Shown here: one piece after another, positions 12,415 to 21,633 of the stretch
Position numbering within the stretch: position 1 is the stretch's first letter
Layout: each line of letters opens with the position of its first letter
Program-made: the position numbers and the translations under genes
Source: Candidatus Nanopelagicus limnes
Lineage (GTDB): Bacteria; Actinomycetota; Actinomycetes; Nanopelagicales; Nanopelagicaceae
Assembly (NCBI RefSeq): GCF_002287885.2
Contig: NZ_CP016768.2
Span: 558,001 to 622,000, forward strand
Direction of reading: 5' to 3'
DNA: 64,000 bases
The notes under the pieces: model-generated
What the model saw: the letters and a program-made list of their open reading frames with translations, nothing else
What the model was told of the DNA's origin: nothing
Databases searched by the model: none

Positions 12415-13197
12415 ATGCGCAAACCATTAATTGCTGGTAACTGGAAGATGAATCTTAATCATCTTGAGGCCATTGCCGTCACTCAAAAATTAGCCTATTC
12501 ACTGGAAGATAAAGATTACGATGCTGTAGAAATAGTTGTCATTCCACCATTCACAGATATACGTTCAGTTCAAACATTAGTAGACGGTGATCGCCTGCGG
12601 TTGCTATATGGCGCTCAAGATATATCTTCAGCTGATTCTGGGGCACACACTGGAGATATCTCTGGCTCCATGTTAGCTAAATTAGGTTGCACCTACGTTT
12701 TGGTTGGACATAGTGAGCGTCGAGCGAACCATCATGAAGATGATCAATTAGTAAATAGAAAAATAAAAGCTGCCTTCGCAAATGAACTTAAACCTATTTT
12801 ATGTGTTGGGGAAGAGTTGGCAATTAGAGAAGCAGGGACCCACATCTCACATGTACTAGAGCAACTTCGCAATGCACTCAAAGGATTTCATAAACCGGAT
12901 CTGAAGAAAATCGTAATTGCTTACGAACCTGTATGGGCAATTGGAACTGGTAAAACTGCAACACCAGAAGATGCGCAAGAGGTGTGTTTAGCAATCCGCA
13001 ACGAACTTAGAAAAATAGGAAGTGATGAAATTGCTGATAATTGCCGAATACTTTATGGAGGATCTGTTAAATCGATAAACACTTTAGACATAATGAAGGA
13101 ATCTGATGTTGACGGAGCTTTGGTCGGTGGGGCCTCTTTAGATCCAGAAGAGTTCGCAAGAATTTCCAAGTTCCACAGGGTGTTAAATAAGGCTTAA
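12415..13197 (+). CDS. tpiA: Triose-phosphate isomerase
   Basis: Triose-phosphate isomerase interconverts dihydroxyacetone phosphate and glyceraldehyde 3-phosphate. The motifs GNWKMN (about 7-12, with the active-site lysine), VGHSERR (electrophilic His) and [11 protein letters not shown] (catalytic Glu) are all present, as is LYGGSVK near the end. Two adjacent ATG codons occur at 12412 and 12415. I prefer the second because the AGGA Shine-Dalgarno at 12406-12409 is too close to the first and because [13 protein letters not shown] matches the usual family start. The length is 260 residues. It ends the gap-pgk-tpiA unit. Confidence 0.97.
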   Translation: MRKPLIAGNWKMNLNHLEAIAVTQKLAYSLEDKDYDAVEIVVIPPFTDIRSVQTLVDGDRLRLLYGAQDISSADSGAHTGDISGSMLAKLGCTYVLVGHSERRANHHEDDQLVNRKIKAAFANELKPILCVGEELAIREAGTHISHVLEQLRNALKGFHKPDLKKIVIAYEPVWAIGTGKTATPEDAQEVCLAIRNELRKIGSDEIADNCRILYGGSVKSINTLDIMKESDVDGALVGGASLDPEEFARISKFHRVLNKA

Positions 13198-13205
13198 TAG
13201 GTCGA

Positions 13206-13233
13206 TTACGGCAAACAGCCAAAAAGATAGTAT
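13206..13233 (+). promoter_or_regulatory. Candidate promoter for secG-rbpA
   Basis: A TTACGG hexamer (13206-13211) and TAGTAT (13228-13233) are separated by 16 bp in the 78-bp gap between tpiA and secG. This spacing suits a vegetative sigma factor. The predicted mRNA would carry a short leader of about 35 nt. The assignment comes only from the pattern. Confidence 0.4.
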
Positions 13234-13275
13234 CCTTACCCGATAGTTGATCCGAATTAGCGTGAAGGCGAGTAA

Positions 13276-13503
13276 ATGAATTTAGCTCTTTCAATTATTT
13301 TAGTTTTATCAAGCATCTTGATGATCATTTTGGTGTTGCTACATAAGGGCAAGGGATCTGGATTATCAGATTTATTCGGCGGCGGAATTTCTTCAACATA
13401 TGGAGGTTCATCCGTAGTTGAAAAGAATTTGGATCGAATAACAATAGTTGTTGGCGGAATTTGGTTTGCTTCCGTAATTGCACTTAGTTTATTGTTGAAA
13501 TAA
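13276..13503 (+). CDS. secG: SecG preprotein translocase subunit
   Basis: SecG is the small accessory membrane subunit of SecYEG. The 75-residue protein has two transmembrane segments, about residues 2-22 and 54-74. They flank a conserved loop with LLHKGKGSGLSDLFGGG and STYGGSSVVEKNLDR, which is the family signature. Its place after tpiA and before rbpA is the standard actinobacterial order. AGGCGAG lies 4-10 bases before the ATG as a weak ribosome binding site. Confidence 0.96.
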   Translation: MNLALSIILVLSSILMIILVLLHKGKGSGLSDLFGGGISSTYGGSSVVEKNLDRITIVVGGIWFASVIALSLLLK

Positions 13504-13524
13504 CTGAAAAGATAAGGAGTCATC

Positions 13525-13866
13525 ATGGCTGGTGGTAGCGCGATCCGAGGTAGTCGTGTCGGTGCAGGCCCAATGGGCGAAGCCGAGCGCGGAGAATCAA
13601 TTGCTCGTTTCCGAGTTTCTTATTGGTGCGCCAATGGTCATGAAACAAAACCATCATTTGCAGAAGATGGAACTGTTGAAGTTCCTGCTCAATGGGATTG
13701 TCCAAGATGCGGGTTTCCAGCAGGTCAGGATAAAAATAAACCACCGATGCCAATGAAGAACGAACCTTACAAAACACACTTAGCTTATGTAAAAGAACGT
13801 AGAACTGAAGCAGAAGCCAATAAAATTTTGGATATCGCTCTTAAGAAATTACGAGGAGACGAGTAA
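13525..13866 (+). CDS. rbpA: RNA polymerase-binding protein RbpA
   Basis: RbpA is an actinobacteria-specific RNA polymerase partner that binds the principal sigma factor and stabilises the open complex. The 113-residue protein shows the N-terminal GGSAIRGSRVGAGPMGE, a small zinc-ribbon-like core with YWCANGH and DCPRCGFPAG, and a C-terminal sigma-interaction helix region with KTHLAYVKERRTEAEA. A strong Shine-Dalgarno (AAGGAG) precedes the ATG. Its presence is one of the best taxonomic markers here. The stop is only 3 bp from the convergent pgi stop. Confidence 0.97.
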   Translation: MAGGSAIRGSRVGAGPMGEAERGESIARFRVSYWCANGHETKPSFAEDGTVEVPAQWDCPRCGFPAGQDKNKPPMPMKNEPYKTHLAYVKERRTEAEANKILDIALKKLRGDE

Positions 13867-13869
13867 GTT

Positions 13870-15375
13870 TTAAAGTTCTGAAATTAACTGTTTTAAAGCT
13901 GAGTTATTGTTTCTCAAATGTATTCTTATCAAAGGTAATCTGCGCTCCGTTATGGCTAGTGCATCTCCAAGAGCTTGGGCTTCTATCAAATCAGAGAACT
14001 TGAATGACTCACCTGGTACTGCTAATTCGGATTCTACTTCTGAGGTGATTTGAACGAAACAACCATTTGGTTGTCCACCTTTGTGTAATTGACCCGTCGA
14101 GTGCAGGTATCTGGGTCCCCAGCCAAAGGTAACTGGCTTATTGGTCTTATTAGATATTAACTGGATCAGTTTTAATACTTCATTGTTATCGGTTCGGGGA
14201 AGATATGCCAGAATTGCAAAGTACTCCGCGGGTGTTTTTAAAAATTCGGCTAGGGTTTTAATCTTTTGAGTTGAATAGATTGAATACTCTCCATTTTCAG
14301 CAACTGGTATTTCCGATTTGAAATCACCGGTAATTATTGAATTTAAGATTGTGGAGCTTCGCTCCTTTGCTTCAGTAACGTTGGGTTGGTTAAAAGGATC
14401 AACTTTTAACAGATAGCAAAGTAAAGCGGTGACCCACTCCCAAAATATAAAATGCTCACCCAAACTGGCTTCGATTATGAGGTCGAATTCACCTTTAGAT
14501 AAACCAATTGATACTCCACCTTTAATCTGATCAATCGATTTAATCAGTACTGGCAGGCGGCCTAGTCCATTTTTCCCCGTGGATTCGGCAACTAACTGCT
14601 CGATCCAATCTGATAATCCAGGAACATTTGATTTCGAGTCACAGATATTAAATACTTGCTTAGTTTGGGAAAACAATAACGATGCAACCTCAATTGCAGG
14701 TGAATTTACTTGATAAAAAGTTTTACTTGCCAGCTCAGCATCATCTAAAAGTAATGAGATATCAATACCAAGTAGTGCCGCAGGCACAAGGCCAAAAGCG
14801 GATAATGCGCTAAATCGCCCACCAACTAATGGATCAGCGTTCACTACCTTGTATCCAGATTTTCTCGATGATTTATCTAGGGGAGTACCTGGGTCGGTCA
14901 CAATGACTAAGTGATTTTCTGGCTTCAAACCTTGATTATTCAAGTAATTAACAAAGTACTTTAAGTGTGAAATGGTTTCGATCGTTGTTCCAGATTTTGA
15001 ACTTATAACGATAACTGAATTAGCAGGATTTTTTGGAAGTGAATTTAAAATTTGATCTGGATGAGTGGAATCTAGAACGACAAGAGATTTGTTATAAGTT
15101 TTTGCGATCACTTCAGCAGCTAATGAGGAACCTCCCATGCCACACAAAATCACTTCATCCAATTTATTACTTCTAGCCCAAGCCGACAGTGAATCCAATT
15201 GCGGTAGCAAATCTCGAGAAGTTACAGGTAAATCAACCCAATTCAATCGTGTAGGTGCCTCGGAATCAGCGCCCCAGATTTTTGTGTCTTTGATCGCAAG
15301 CCTTACTGCTATCGCAAGTAGCTCTGCTACTAAATCTTTATCTATCTTTGATACGAGTGGGCCAGATATCTTCAC
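13870..15375 (-). CDS. pgi: Glucose-6-phosphate isomerase, of the tal-pgi fusion type
   Basis: This protein should interconvert glucose 6-phosphate and fructose 6-phosphate. It has two SIS sugar-isomerase domains, with GMGGSSLAAEV and VISSKSGTTIET in the first and FGWGPRYLHSTGQLHKGG in the second. The sequence and 501-residue length resemble the isomerase half of bifunctional transaldolase/phosphoglucose isomerase proteins more than the classical ~550-residue enzyme; that comparison is from memory. The start is GTG, and its first bases form a 4-bp GTGA overlap with the tal stop. Tight coupling to tal fits the idea that this is the unfused form. Transcription runs ctaA-tkt-tal-pgi. Confidence 0.9.
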   Translation of the reverse strand: MKISGPLVSKIDKDLVAELLAIAVRLAIKDTKIWGADSEAPTRLNWVDLPVTSRDLLPQLDSLSAWARSNKLDEVILCGMGGSSLAAEVIAKTYNKSLVVLDSTHPDQILNSLPKNPANSVIVISSKSGTTIETISHLKYFVNYLNNQGLKPENHLVIVTDPGTPLDKSSRKSGYKVVNADPLVGGRFSALSAFGLVPAALLGIDISLLLDDAELASKTFYQVNSPAIEVASLLFSQTKQVFNICDSKSNVPGLSDWIEQLVAESTGKNGLGRLPVLIKSIDQIKGGVSIGLSKGEFDLIIEASLGEHFIFWEWVTALLCYLLKVDPFNQPNVTEAKERSSTILNSIITGDFKSEIPVAENGEYSIYSTQKIKTLAEFLKTPAEYFAILAYLPRTDNNEVLKLIQLISNKTNKPVTFGWGPRYLHSTGQLHKGGQPNGCFVQITSEVESELAVPGESFKFSDLIEAQALGDALAITERRLPLIRIHLRNNNSALKQLISEL

Positions 15376-16457
15376 TTTAAACCACCAGCAATTGCATTAA
15401 CAGATTTCATTAAATCAAGCCATGATGCTTCAAATTTTGATACTCCATCTACTTCTAAATTATCAGTTATTTTGTCCAGATCTATTCCAGCCAATGCAAT
15501 CTTTGCCAAGATTGATTTAGATAAGGCAAGTTTTGTTGGAACTAGTGCATGATTAAACGCTCCAGTGTTCTTAACAGAATTCAATGTTGCTTCAGGCATA
15601 GTATTTACCGTATTTGGTGCAACTAAATCTAGAACGTAAAGATTTGGATCAAATGAGGGATCTTTAACTCCAGTTGAAGCCCATAATGGTCGTTGTAAAT
15701 TTGCTCCCTTGTTTGCCAAATCTTTCCAACTAGGTGTGTTAGAGAAATTTAGGAAGGTTTCATAAGCCATTACAGCATTTGCGATAGCGGTTTGCCCTCG
15801 CATATTTGAATCTTTTGGAAGGAGTGCATCAACTGCGGAATCAATCCGACTGATAAAAAAGGAAGCTACGGAAAATATCTCATCAATCCCTTCTTGGTTT
15901 TCTACTCTTCGTTTCAATCCTGCGGCGTAGGCTTCTAGAACCTGTTTATACCTAGCCACTGAAAAAATTAAAGTTACGTTTACGCTAATCCCTTTTGAAA
16001 TTAGCTCGGTAATTGCCGGCAGTCCTTCAACTGTAGCGGGCACTTTGATAAGCAAGTTTGGTCTATCAATCATTTTCCATAATGCTAATCCTTGTTCAAT
16101 TGTGGCTTTGGTATCGCGAGCAAATCTTGGGTCTACTTCGATAGATACTCTGCCGTCTTTGTGCTTAGTGTTTTCATAAACTTCAAGAAAGAGATCACAA
16201 GCATTTCTGACGTCATCAGTTGTAAGCAGGGTGATAATTTCTTCAGTGGTTAATTGGGCGTTCTTAACAATGTCCGCCTGGTAAAGATCTGATTTTCCAA
16301 TGGCTGATGCAAAGATACTGGGATTAGTTGTAACTCCGACAACTGAATCAGTTTCTATCAACTTCTTTAAAGATCCACTCTGCAATCTTTCGCGAGATAA
16401 ATCATCAAGCCATACTGCAACACCAGCTTTGGATATGTCAGATAAAGCGCTACCCAT
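15372..16457 (-). CDS. tal: Transaldolase
   Basis: Transaldolase transfers a dihydroxyacetone unit in the non-oxidative pentose phosphate pathway. The 361-residue protein begins with the family N-terminus AGVAVWLDDLSRERL, then VVGVTTNPSIFASAI. The Schiff-base lysine is in NLLIKVPATVEGL at roughly residue 135. RPLWASTGVKDPSF and NTMPEATL are also characteristic. The start overlaps the tkt end by 8 bp, with AAGG as a weak ribosome binding site. It is flanked by tkt and pgi. The zwf-opcA-pgl genes that often follow tal in actinobacteria are absent here. Confidence 0.96.
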   Translation of the reverse strand: MGSALSDISKAGVAVWLDDLSRERLQSGSLKKLIETDSVVGVTTNPSIFASAIGKSDLYQADIVKNAQLTTEEIITLLTTDDVRNACDLFLEVYENTKHKDGRVSIEVDPRFARDTKATIEQGLALWKMIDRPNLLIKVPATVEGLPAITELISKGISVNVTLIFSVARYKQVLEAYAAGLKRRVENQEGIDEIFSVASFFISRIDSAVDALLPKDSNMRGQTAIANAVMAYETFLNFSNTPSWKDLANKGANLQRPLWASTGVKDPSFDPNLYVLDLVAPNTVNTMPEATLNSVKNTGAFNHALVPTKLALSKSILAKIALAGIDLDKITDNLEVDGVSKFEASWLDLMKSVNAIAGGLK

Positions 16458-18516
16458 GAGCCTTAGTGATACTTTCTTTTGCTGCTTTTACAACATTTTC
16501 AACCGTAAATCCAAACTCTTTGAATAAAACTGACGCACTAGCTGATGCGCCAAAATGTTCAAGTGATACCGGAACACCCGCATCACCAATAAATTGATAC
16601 CAAGATTGGGCAATACCTGCTTCTATGCTGACCCGCGGTTTGATGTTCTTCGGCAAAACTAGCTCTTGATAAGCGACTGATTGTTGGGTGAACCATTCCA
16701 AACATGGCGCACTTACAACTCGTGCCTTTATCCCGATTGTTAAAAGGTGTTCGCGTGCTGATAAAGCCAGATGAACTTCAGAACCAGTGGCAATCAAAAT
16801 AACATCACATTTATCTGGGGAGCTTTCATCACCGTATGCCAATACATACGCACCATTTTTAACGTTGTCAGTGCCTTTGAATTTCTTACGGTCGATAACC
16901 GGTAAATTCTGACGAGAAAGAGCCAAACCAACTGGTTTTGCATTCTTAATTATTTCAACCCAGCAGGCGCTCACTTCATTTGCATCAGCTGGTCTTACTA
17001 CCGCCAAACCTGGTATTGCCCTTAATGCAGATAAATGCTCAATAGGTTGATGAGTAGGACCATCTTCTCCAAGTCCGATTGAATCATGGGTCCAAACGTA
17101 AGTAACTGGTAGTTGCATCAACGCTGATAGGCGAACGGCTCCACGCATGTAATCACTGAAAACTAAAAACGTTCCCGCGAACGGCTTTACTAAACCATGT
17201 AATGCTGCGCCATTTAGTATTGAACCCATTGCATGCTCACGAATCCCAAAATGAACCACGCGCCCGAAAGGATTAGCACCAGCCATTTTGCTACTAGTTG
17301 GCAAGAATGATCCACCGCCTTCTATCGTGGTGTTGTTACTGTCTGCAAGGTCGGCTGATCCACCCCAAAACTCAGGGAGCGCAGCGGCAATAGATTGAAT
17401 AACCTTTCCAGAAGCTGCGCGCGTAGCAATCTCTTTATCACTTGAAAAAACAGGAATATTCTTTTCCCAATCCTCAGGTAATCCATTATTCATTAGTCTA
17501 TTTAGTAATGCCGATTGGACAGTATTGCTTTTCTGCCAAGATTCAAATTTCTTTACCCAATCCTTATGCATGGCTGCGCCACGTTGTTGAATCGCTCTAG
17601 CATGTTGTATTACTTCATTTGACACAACGAAGGACTGTGTTGGATCCATACCAAGTTGTTGTTTGGTAGCAGCAACTTCATCGACCCCTAATGCAGAGCC
17701 GTGAGATTTAGCAGTGCCACGTGCTGTTGGGGCAGGCCAAGCAATTACTGTGCTAAGACGTATTAGAACTGGTTTGTTTTTAATCTCTAGTGATTTGAGC
17801 ATTGTTTTTTCCAAATTTTCACGATCAACATCACCATCAGCTTTGGCAGCTACATCAAAAACTTCCCAACCATATGAACGATATCGAGCAGAAACATCCT
17901 CCGTGAATGCCACATGGGTATCACCTTCGATTGATATTCGATTGTCATCATAAATTACCTTTAAATTACCTAGTGCTTGAGTGCCGGCAAGTGAGGATGC
18001 TTCTGCGCTAACTCCTTCTTGCAGATCTCCATCTGAAGCAATTACCCAAATATTATGATCAAAAATTTCGGTTTTATTCTCGGGATCTAATAATCCTTTT
18101 TCATATCGAGCGGCCATCGCCATACCAACAGCATTTGCAATACCTTGACCGAGTGGTCCTGTTGTTGTTTCCACGCCAAGTGTGTGTCCATACTCTGGGT
18201 GGCCTGGCGTTTTAGAATTAAAGGTTCGAAAATTCTGCAAATCTGATAACTCAACTCCGTACCCAGATAAATAAAGTTGGATGTATAAAGTTAATGAGGA
18301 GTGACCACAGGAGAGCACGAAACGGTCCCGAGCAATCCAATTTGGATTAGCCGGGTCATGTTTTAAGATCCGTTGAAATAATGTGTAGGCAACTGGTGCA
18401 AGCGACATTGCAGTGCCTGGATGGCCATTACCAACTTTTTGAACCGCATCCATTGCAAGGGCTCTGGATGTAGCAACTGCTTGATCATCTAATAACTGCC
18501 ATGCAGGTAATGTCAT
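16450..18516 (-). CDS. tkt: Transketolase
   Basis: Transketolase is the thiamine-diphosphate enzyme that moves two-carbon units between sugar phosphates. It is 688 residues long. Visible landmarks are NGHPGTAMSLAPVAY near residue 30, RDRFVLSCGHSS, ETTTGPLGQGIANAVGMAMA, the TPP-binding ASDGDLQEGVSAEASSLAG, and in the pyrimidine domain GGSADLADSN, HFGIREHAMG and THDSIGLGEDGPTHQP. It overlaps ctaA by 4 bp and tal by 8 bp, so one mRNA carries ctaA-tkt-tal-pgi. Confidence 0.97.
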   Translation of the reverse strand: MTLPAWQLLDDQAVATSRALAMDAVQKVGNGHPGTAMSLAPVAYTLFQRILKHDPANPNWIARDRFVLSCGHSSLTLYIQLYLSGYGVELSDLQNFRTFNSKTPGHPEYGHTLGVETTTGPLGQGIANAVGMAMAARYEKGLLDPENKTEIFDHNIWVIASDGDLQEGVSAEASSLAGTQALGNLKVIYDDNRISIEGDTHVAFTEDVSARYRSYGWEVFDVAAKADGDVDRENLEKTMLKSLEIKNKPVLIRLSTVIAWPAPTARGTAKSHGSALGVDEVAATKQQLGMDPTQSFVVSNEVIQHARAIQQRGAAMHKDWVKKFESWQKSNTVQSALLNRLMNNGLPEDWEKNIPVFSSDKEIATRAASGKVIQSIAAALPEFWGGSADLADSNNTTIEGGGSFLPTSSKMAGANPFGRVVHFGIREHAMGSILNGAALHGLVKPFAGTFLVFSDYMRGAVRLSALMQLPVTYVWTHDSIGLGEDGPTHQPIEHLSALRAIPGLAVVRPADANEVSACWVEIIKNAKPVGLALSRQNLPVIDRKKFKGTDNVKNGAYVLAYGDESSPDKCDVILIATGSEVHLALSAREHLLTIGIKARVVSAPCLEWFTQQSVAYQELVLPKNIKPRVSIEAGIAQSWYQFIGDAGVPVSLEHFGASASASVLFKEFGFTVENVVKAAKESITKAHG

Positions 18517-19415
18517 AAGTGAAAACCTCTCAATCTAAAGCCTGAGTCTGCAACCTTTATCAAGGACCATCCGCTAGCCCAAACTAAAGTTGCGCCCAAA
18601 AGATGAATTGCCACTAGTACTACTGGTAGTCCGGTGAAATACTGCACATACCCAACTAGTCCTTGAGCTAAACAAATCATAAGGAATAAACCGATTCGCT
18701 TATTTATAATCTTTAATTGCGATTGACGAGTTATAAGAAAAAGCATGCCAGTTAACACCAATAGCGCAATCACTAAATCAGCATGTAACCACGAAACAAA
18801 TCTAGGATCAAAGCCGAACCGTTTTGCTTGTTCATCACCGGCGTGTGGACCGCTGCCAGTAACGATTGTTCCTGCGATTAATACAAACAGGGTTAACCAA
18901 ATTAGCAATGGCAAGATTGGCTTTGCAAGTCCTGTGGCCGTTTCTTTTACTACTCCCACCATTTCATATCGAAGTGAGATTGCACCTGAGATTAAGAAAA
19001 TCGATAGTAGAAAATGACCAGCTACTGGTAGGGGATGCAGATCTGTTAGAACCGTGATTCCTCCCAAAACTCCTTGGCCTAGAATTCCAAGTACTTGAAG
19101 TAGGGCTAACGTGCGAATTCGAATTTTGTTAAGATCATTTTTTGAGTACTTGATTGAGAAAATCACCGCTGCAAGGGCTGTAATTAATAAAACAAATGTA
19201 AGTAGACGATTTCCAAACTCTATCCAGGCATGTAACGCACCTTCGGCTTGTCCAGGAACTGGGGTATATGAGCCCGGTGTGCATTCAGGCCAGGTTGGGC
19301 AACCTAATCCTGATCCGGTAACTCTTACCGCCCCGCCAGTAACAATTAACGCACCCTGCAGGAAAATTAGAAGAGCAAAAACTCTGCCCGAGATAGATCT
19401 TTTGGCCACCAACAT
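18513..19415 (-). CDS. ctaA: Heme A synthase (COX15/CtaA family)
   Basis: CtaA oxidises heme O to heme A for the aa3-type cytochrome oxidase. The 300-residue membrane protein has about eight hydrophobic segments. The N-terminal half holds GSGLGCPTWPEC, a conserved cysteine pair, then LHAWIEFGNRLL with a heme-ligand histidine. Later histidines are in AGHFLL, GSGPHAGD, WLHADLV and AIHLLGATLVW. A TAGGCT hexamer exactly six bases upstream of the ATG suggests a leaderless mRNA. In many actinobacteria ctaB (heme O synthase) sits between ctaA and tkt, but here the genes overlap and ctaB is missing from the locus. Confidence 0.94.
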   Translation of the reverse strand: MLVAKRSISGRVFALLIFLQGALIVTGGAVRVTGSGLGCPTWPECTPGSYTPVPGQAEGALHAWIEFGNRLLTFVLLITALAAVIFSIKYSKNDLNKIRIRTLALLQVLGILGQGVLGGITVLTDLHPLPVAGHFLLSIFLISGAISLRYEMVGVVKETATGLAKPILPLLIWLTLFVLIAGTIVTGSGPHAGDEQAKRFGFDPRFVSWLHADLVIALLVLTGMLFLITRQSQLKIINKRIGLFLMICLAQGLVGYVQYFTGLPVVLVAIHLLGATLVWASGWSLIKVADSGFRLRGFHL

Positions 19416-19421
19416 GATTTA

Positions 19422-19427
19422 AGCCTA
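19422..19427 (-). promoter_or_regulatory. Leaderless -10 box for ctaA
   Basis: On the minus strand TAGGCT is followed by six bases and then the ctaA ATG. This TANNNT-N6-start geometry recurs at many genes in the window. No clear -35 is visible. Confidence 0.55.
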
Positions 19428-19524
19428 TTGGTTCAACCCTTTAGGGGGGTTGATTTTTCGATCGGGTAAGGCGCATTTCACAGTGAACACCCGATACAGG
19501 ATTGGCGCTTGGGGATGAATTACG

Positions 19525-19541
19525 CAACACTTATGTTGTGA
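19525..19541 (+). promoter_or_regulatory. SufR operator overlapping the sufR start codon
   Basis: CAAC-N6-GTTG (19525-19538) is the inverted repeat described for cyanobacterial SufR. Overlapping it, ACACT-N5-TGTGA (19527-19541) matches the site reported for mycobacterial SufR. Both come from my recall of the literature. The site covers the proposed GTG start at 19538, so a bound repressor would block transcription, and autoregulation of the whole suf operon is the natural reading. Confidence 0.7.
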
Positions 19542-20221
19542 AAAAGACCGAGCCCGATAAGACCCGAGACCAGGTTGCCCGTACCATTTTAGAAGGCGGC
19601 CCAGCCACGGCAGCAGCATTGGCGAAGAAATTAGCAATTACGCCAGCTGGAATTCGACGACATTTAGATTCATTAATCAGCGAAGGTGTTTTAACTGCAA
19701 AAGATCCATATCAATCAAATGAGCGCGGTAGAGGACGGCCTTCAAAAGTATTTGTAATGACTGACGCGGGACGAGAGAAATTTGAACATTCATATGATGA
19801 TTTAGCGGTAGCAGCTCTTAAATTCATGGCTAGTAAGAATGGCGAGCACTTAGTAAACGAGTTTGCAACTAGTCGAGCAGAAGATTTGATTCGTAAGGGT
19901 GATCACATTAAAACATCCAGTAAATCAATTCTTGAAAAAACAAAAGCACTTTCAAAGTTGCTAACCAAAGAGGGTTACTCAGCATCAACCGATAAATTAG
20001 GAAATGGTGAAGAGATTTGTCAGCACCATTGCCCGATTGCTCATGTGGCTTCTGAGTTTCCACAATTGTGTGAAGCAGAAACTAAAGCATTTTCAGAAAT
20101 TTTAGGAACACATGTACAACGCCTTGCCACGATCGCTCATGGTGATGGTGTTTGTACAACATTCATCCCAAACAATATTTCCCCACATTCAACAGCTAGA
20201 GTAAAAGAAGGAGCACGCTAA
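19538..20221 (+). CDS. sufR: SufR, iron-sulfur-sensing repressor of the suf operon
   Basis: SufR is an ArsR/DeoR-like winged-helix repressor that binds an Fe-S cluster and turns off suf genes when clusters are sufficient. The N-terminal winged helix has [26 protein letters not shown] and the wing [10 protein letters not shown]. The C-terminal cluster region has [18 protein letters not shown], and a further Cys in DGVCTTFI provides the fourth candidate ligand. I chose GTG at 19538 (227 residues) because translation from the TTG at 19502 would place the operator inside the gene and add residues outside the conserved domain. No good Shine-Dalgarno is seen. The stop overlaps the sufB ATG by 1 bp. 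Confidence 0.93.
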   Translation: MKKTEPDKTRDQVARTILEGGPATAAALAKKLAITPAGIRRHLDSLISEGVLTAKDPYQSNERGRGRPSKVFVMTDAGREKFEHSYDDLAVAALKFMASKNGEHLVNEFATSRAEDLIRKGDHIKTSSKSILEKTKALSKLLTKEGYSASTDKLGNGEEICQHHCPIAHVASEFPQLCEAETKAFSEILGTHVQRLATIAHGDGVCTTFIPNNISPHSTARVKEGAR

Positions 20222-21633
20222 TGACCCAAATCGCGCATCCAGAGTTAGATGGAATTGGAAAGTACGAGTACGGCTGGGCAGATAAGACAGATGCCGGGTC
20301 AAATAGTCGGCGTGGACTTAACGAGGAGGTAGTACGAGATATCTCTTCAAAAAAGAGTGAACCGCAGTGGATGCTTGATCTACGCCTTAAGGGTTTAGGT
20401 TTGTTTGATAAGAAACCAATGCCAAGTTGGGGTTCTGATCTAAGTGGTATTTTCTTTGACACAATTAAATACTTTGTTAGATCAACTGAAAAGCAAGCGA
20501 CCTCTTGGGAAGATCTGCCCGATGACATTAAGAACACTTATGATCGATTAGGTATCCCAGAGGCAGAAAAGAAAAGATTAGTTGCTGGTGTGGCAGCTCA
20601 GTATGAATCTGAAGTGGTCTACCACTCAATTCGTGAGGATTTAGAAAAGCAAGGAGTGCTATTCCTTGATACTGATACAGCTCTTAAAACTCATCCAGAA
20701 ATGTTTCAAGAGTATTTTGGAACGGTTATTCCGGTAGGCGATAACAAATTTGCTGCGCTAAACACTGCGGTTTGGTCTGGTGGTTCATTCATTTATGTTC
20801 CTAAGGGTGTAAAGGTTGATATTCCGCTACAGGCATATTTTCGAATTAATACTGAAAACATGGGTCAATTCGAGCGAACATTAATTATTGCCGATGAAGA
20901 TTCGTATGTGCATTATGTAGAAGGTTGTACTGCGCCTGTTTATTCATCAGATTCACTGCATTCTGCGGTAGTGGAGATTATTGTGAAGAAGAATGCACGA
21001 GTGCGTTACACAACAATTCAAAACTGGTCAAACAATGTTTACAACCTAGTTACTAAGCGAGCAACTTGCGCTGAGGGTGCAACAATGGAGTGGATTGATG
21101 GCAACATTGGTTCCAAAGTAACCATGAAATACCCTGCTGTGATGTTGATGGGACCTCATTCAAAAGGTGAAACTCTTTCAATCGCTTTTGCTGGTGAAGG
21201 CCAACATCAAGATGCTGGAGCAAAGATGGTTCATGCAGCTCCTTACACATCCTCAACAATTATTTCTAAATCAGTTGCACGCGGTGGAGGTCGCACCTCA
21301 TATCGTGGACTGGTCAAGGTAGAAAAAGGAGCACATCACTCTAAGAGCACTGTTAAATGTGATGCGCTGTTAGTTGATACGATTTCTCGCTCTGATACAT
21401 ATCCTTATGTAGATGTTCGCGAAGATGATGTCTCAATGGGCCATGAAGCTACAGTTTCAAAGGTTAGCGATGATCAACTCTTTTATTTGATGTCGCGTGG
21501 ACTTGGTGAAGATGAAGCGATGGCAATGATCGTCCGCGGATTCATTGAACCAATTGCAAAAGAGCTTCCTATGGAATACGCGTTAGAACTGAACCGATTG
21601 ATTGAATTACAAATGGAAGGCGCTGTTGGTTAA
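20221..21633 (+). CDS. sufB: Fe-S cluster assembly scaffold SufB
   Basis: SufB is the scaffold subunit of the SufBC2D complex on which Fe-S clusters are built. The 470-residue length is usual. The N-terminal region has [19 protein letters not shown], followed by the beta-helix core with [20 protein letters not shown] and [21 protein letters not shown]. The C-terminal part has [11 protein letters not shown], with the cysteine thought to act at the SufB-SufD interface, and VGHEA-like [22 protein letters not shown]. It is coupled to sufR and sufD by 1-bp TAATG overlaps. Confidence 0.98.
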   Translation: MTQIAHPELDGIGKYEYGWADKTDAGSNSRRGLNEEVVRDISSKKSEPQWMLDLRLKGLGLFDKKPMPSWGSDLSGIFFDTIKYFVRSTEKQATSWEDLPDDIKNTYDRLGIPEAEKKRLVAGVAAQYESEVVYHSIREDLEKQGVLFLDTDTALKTHPEMFQEYFGTVIPVGDNKFAALNTAVWSGGSFIYVPKGVKVDIPLQAYFRINTENMGQFERTLIIADEDSYVHYVEGCTAPVYSSDSLHSAVVEIIVKKNARVRYTTIQNWSNNVYNLVTKRATCAEGATMEWIDGNIGSKVTMKYPAVMLMGPHSKGETLSIAFAGEGQHQDAGAKMVHAAPYTSSTIISKSVARGGGRTSYRGLVKVEKGAHHSKSTVKCDALLVDTISRSDTYPYVDVREDDVSMGHEATVSKVSDDQLFYLMSRGLGEDEAMAMIVRGFIEPIAKELPMEYALELNRLIELQMEGAVG

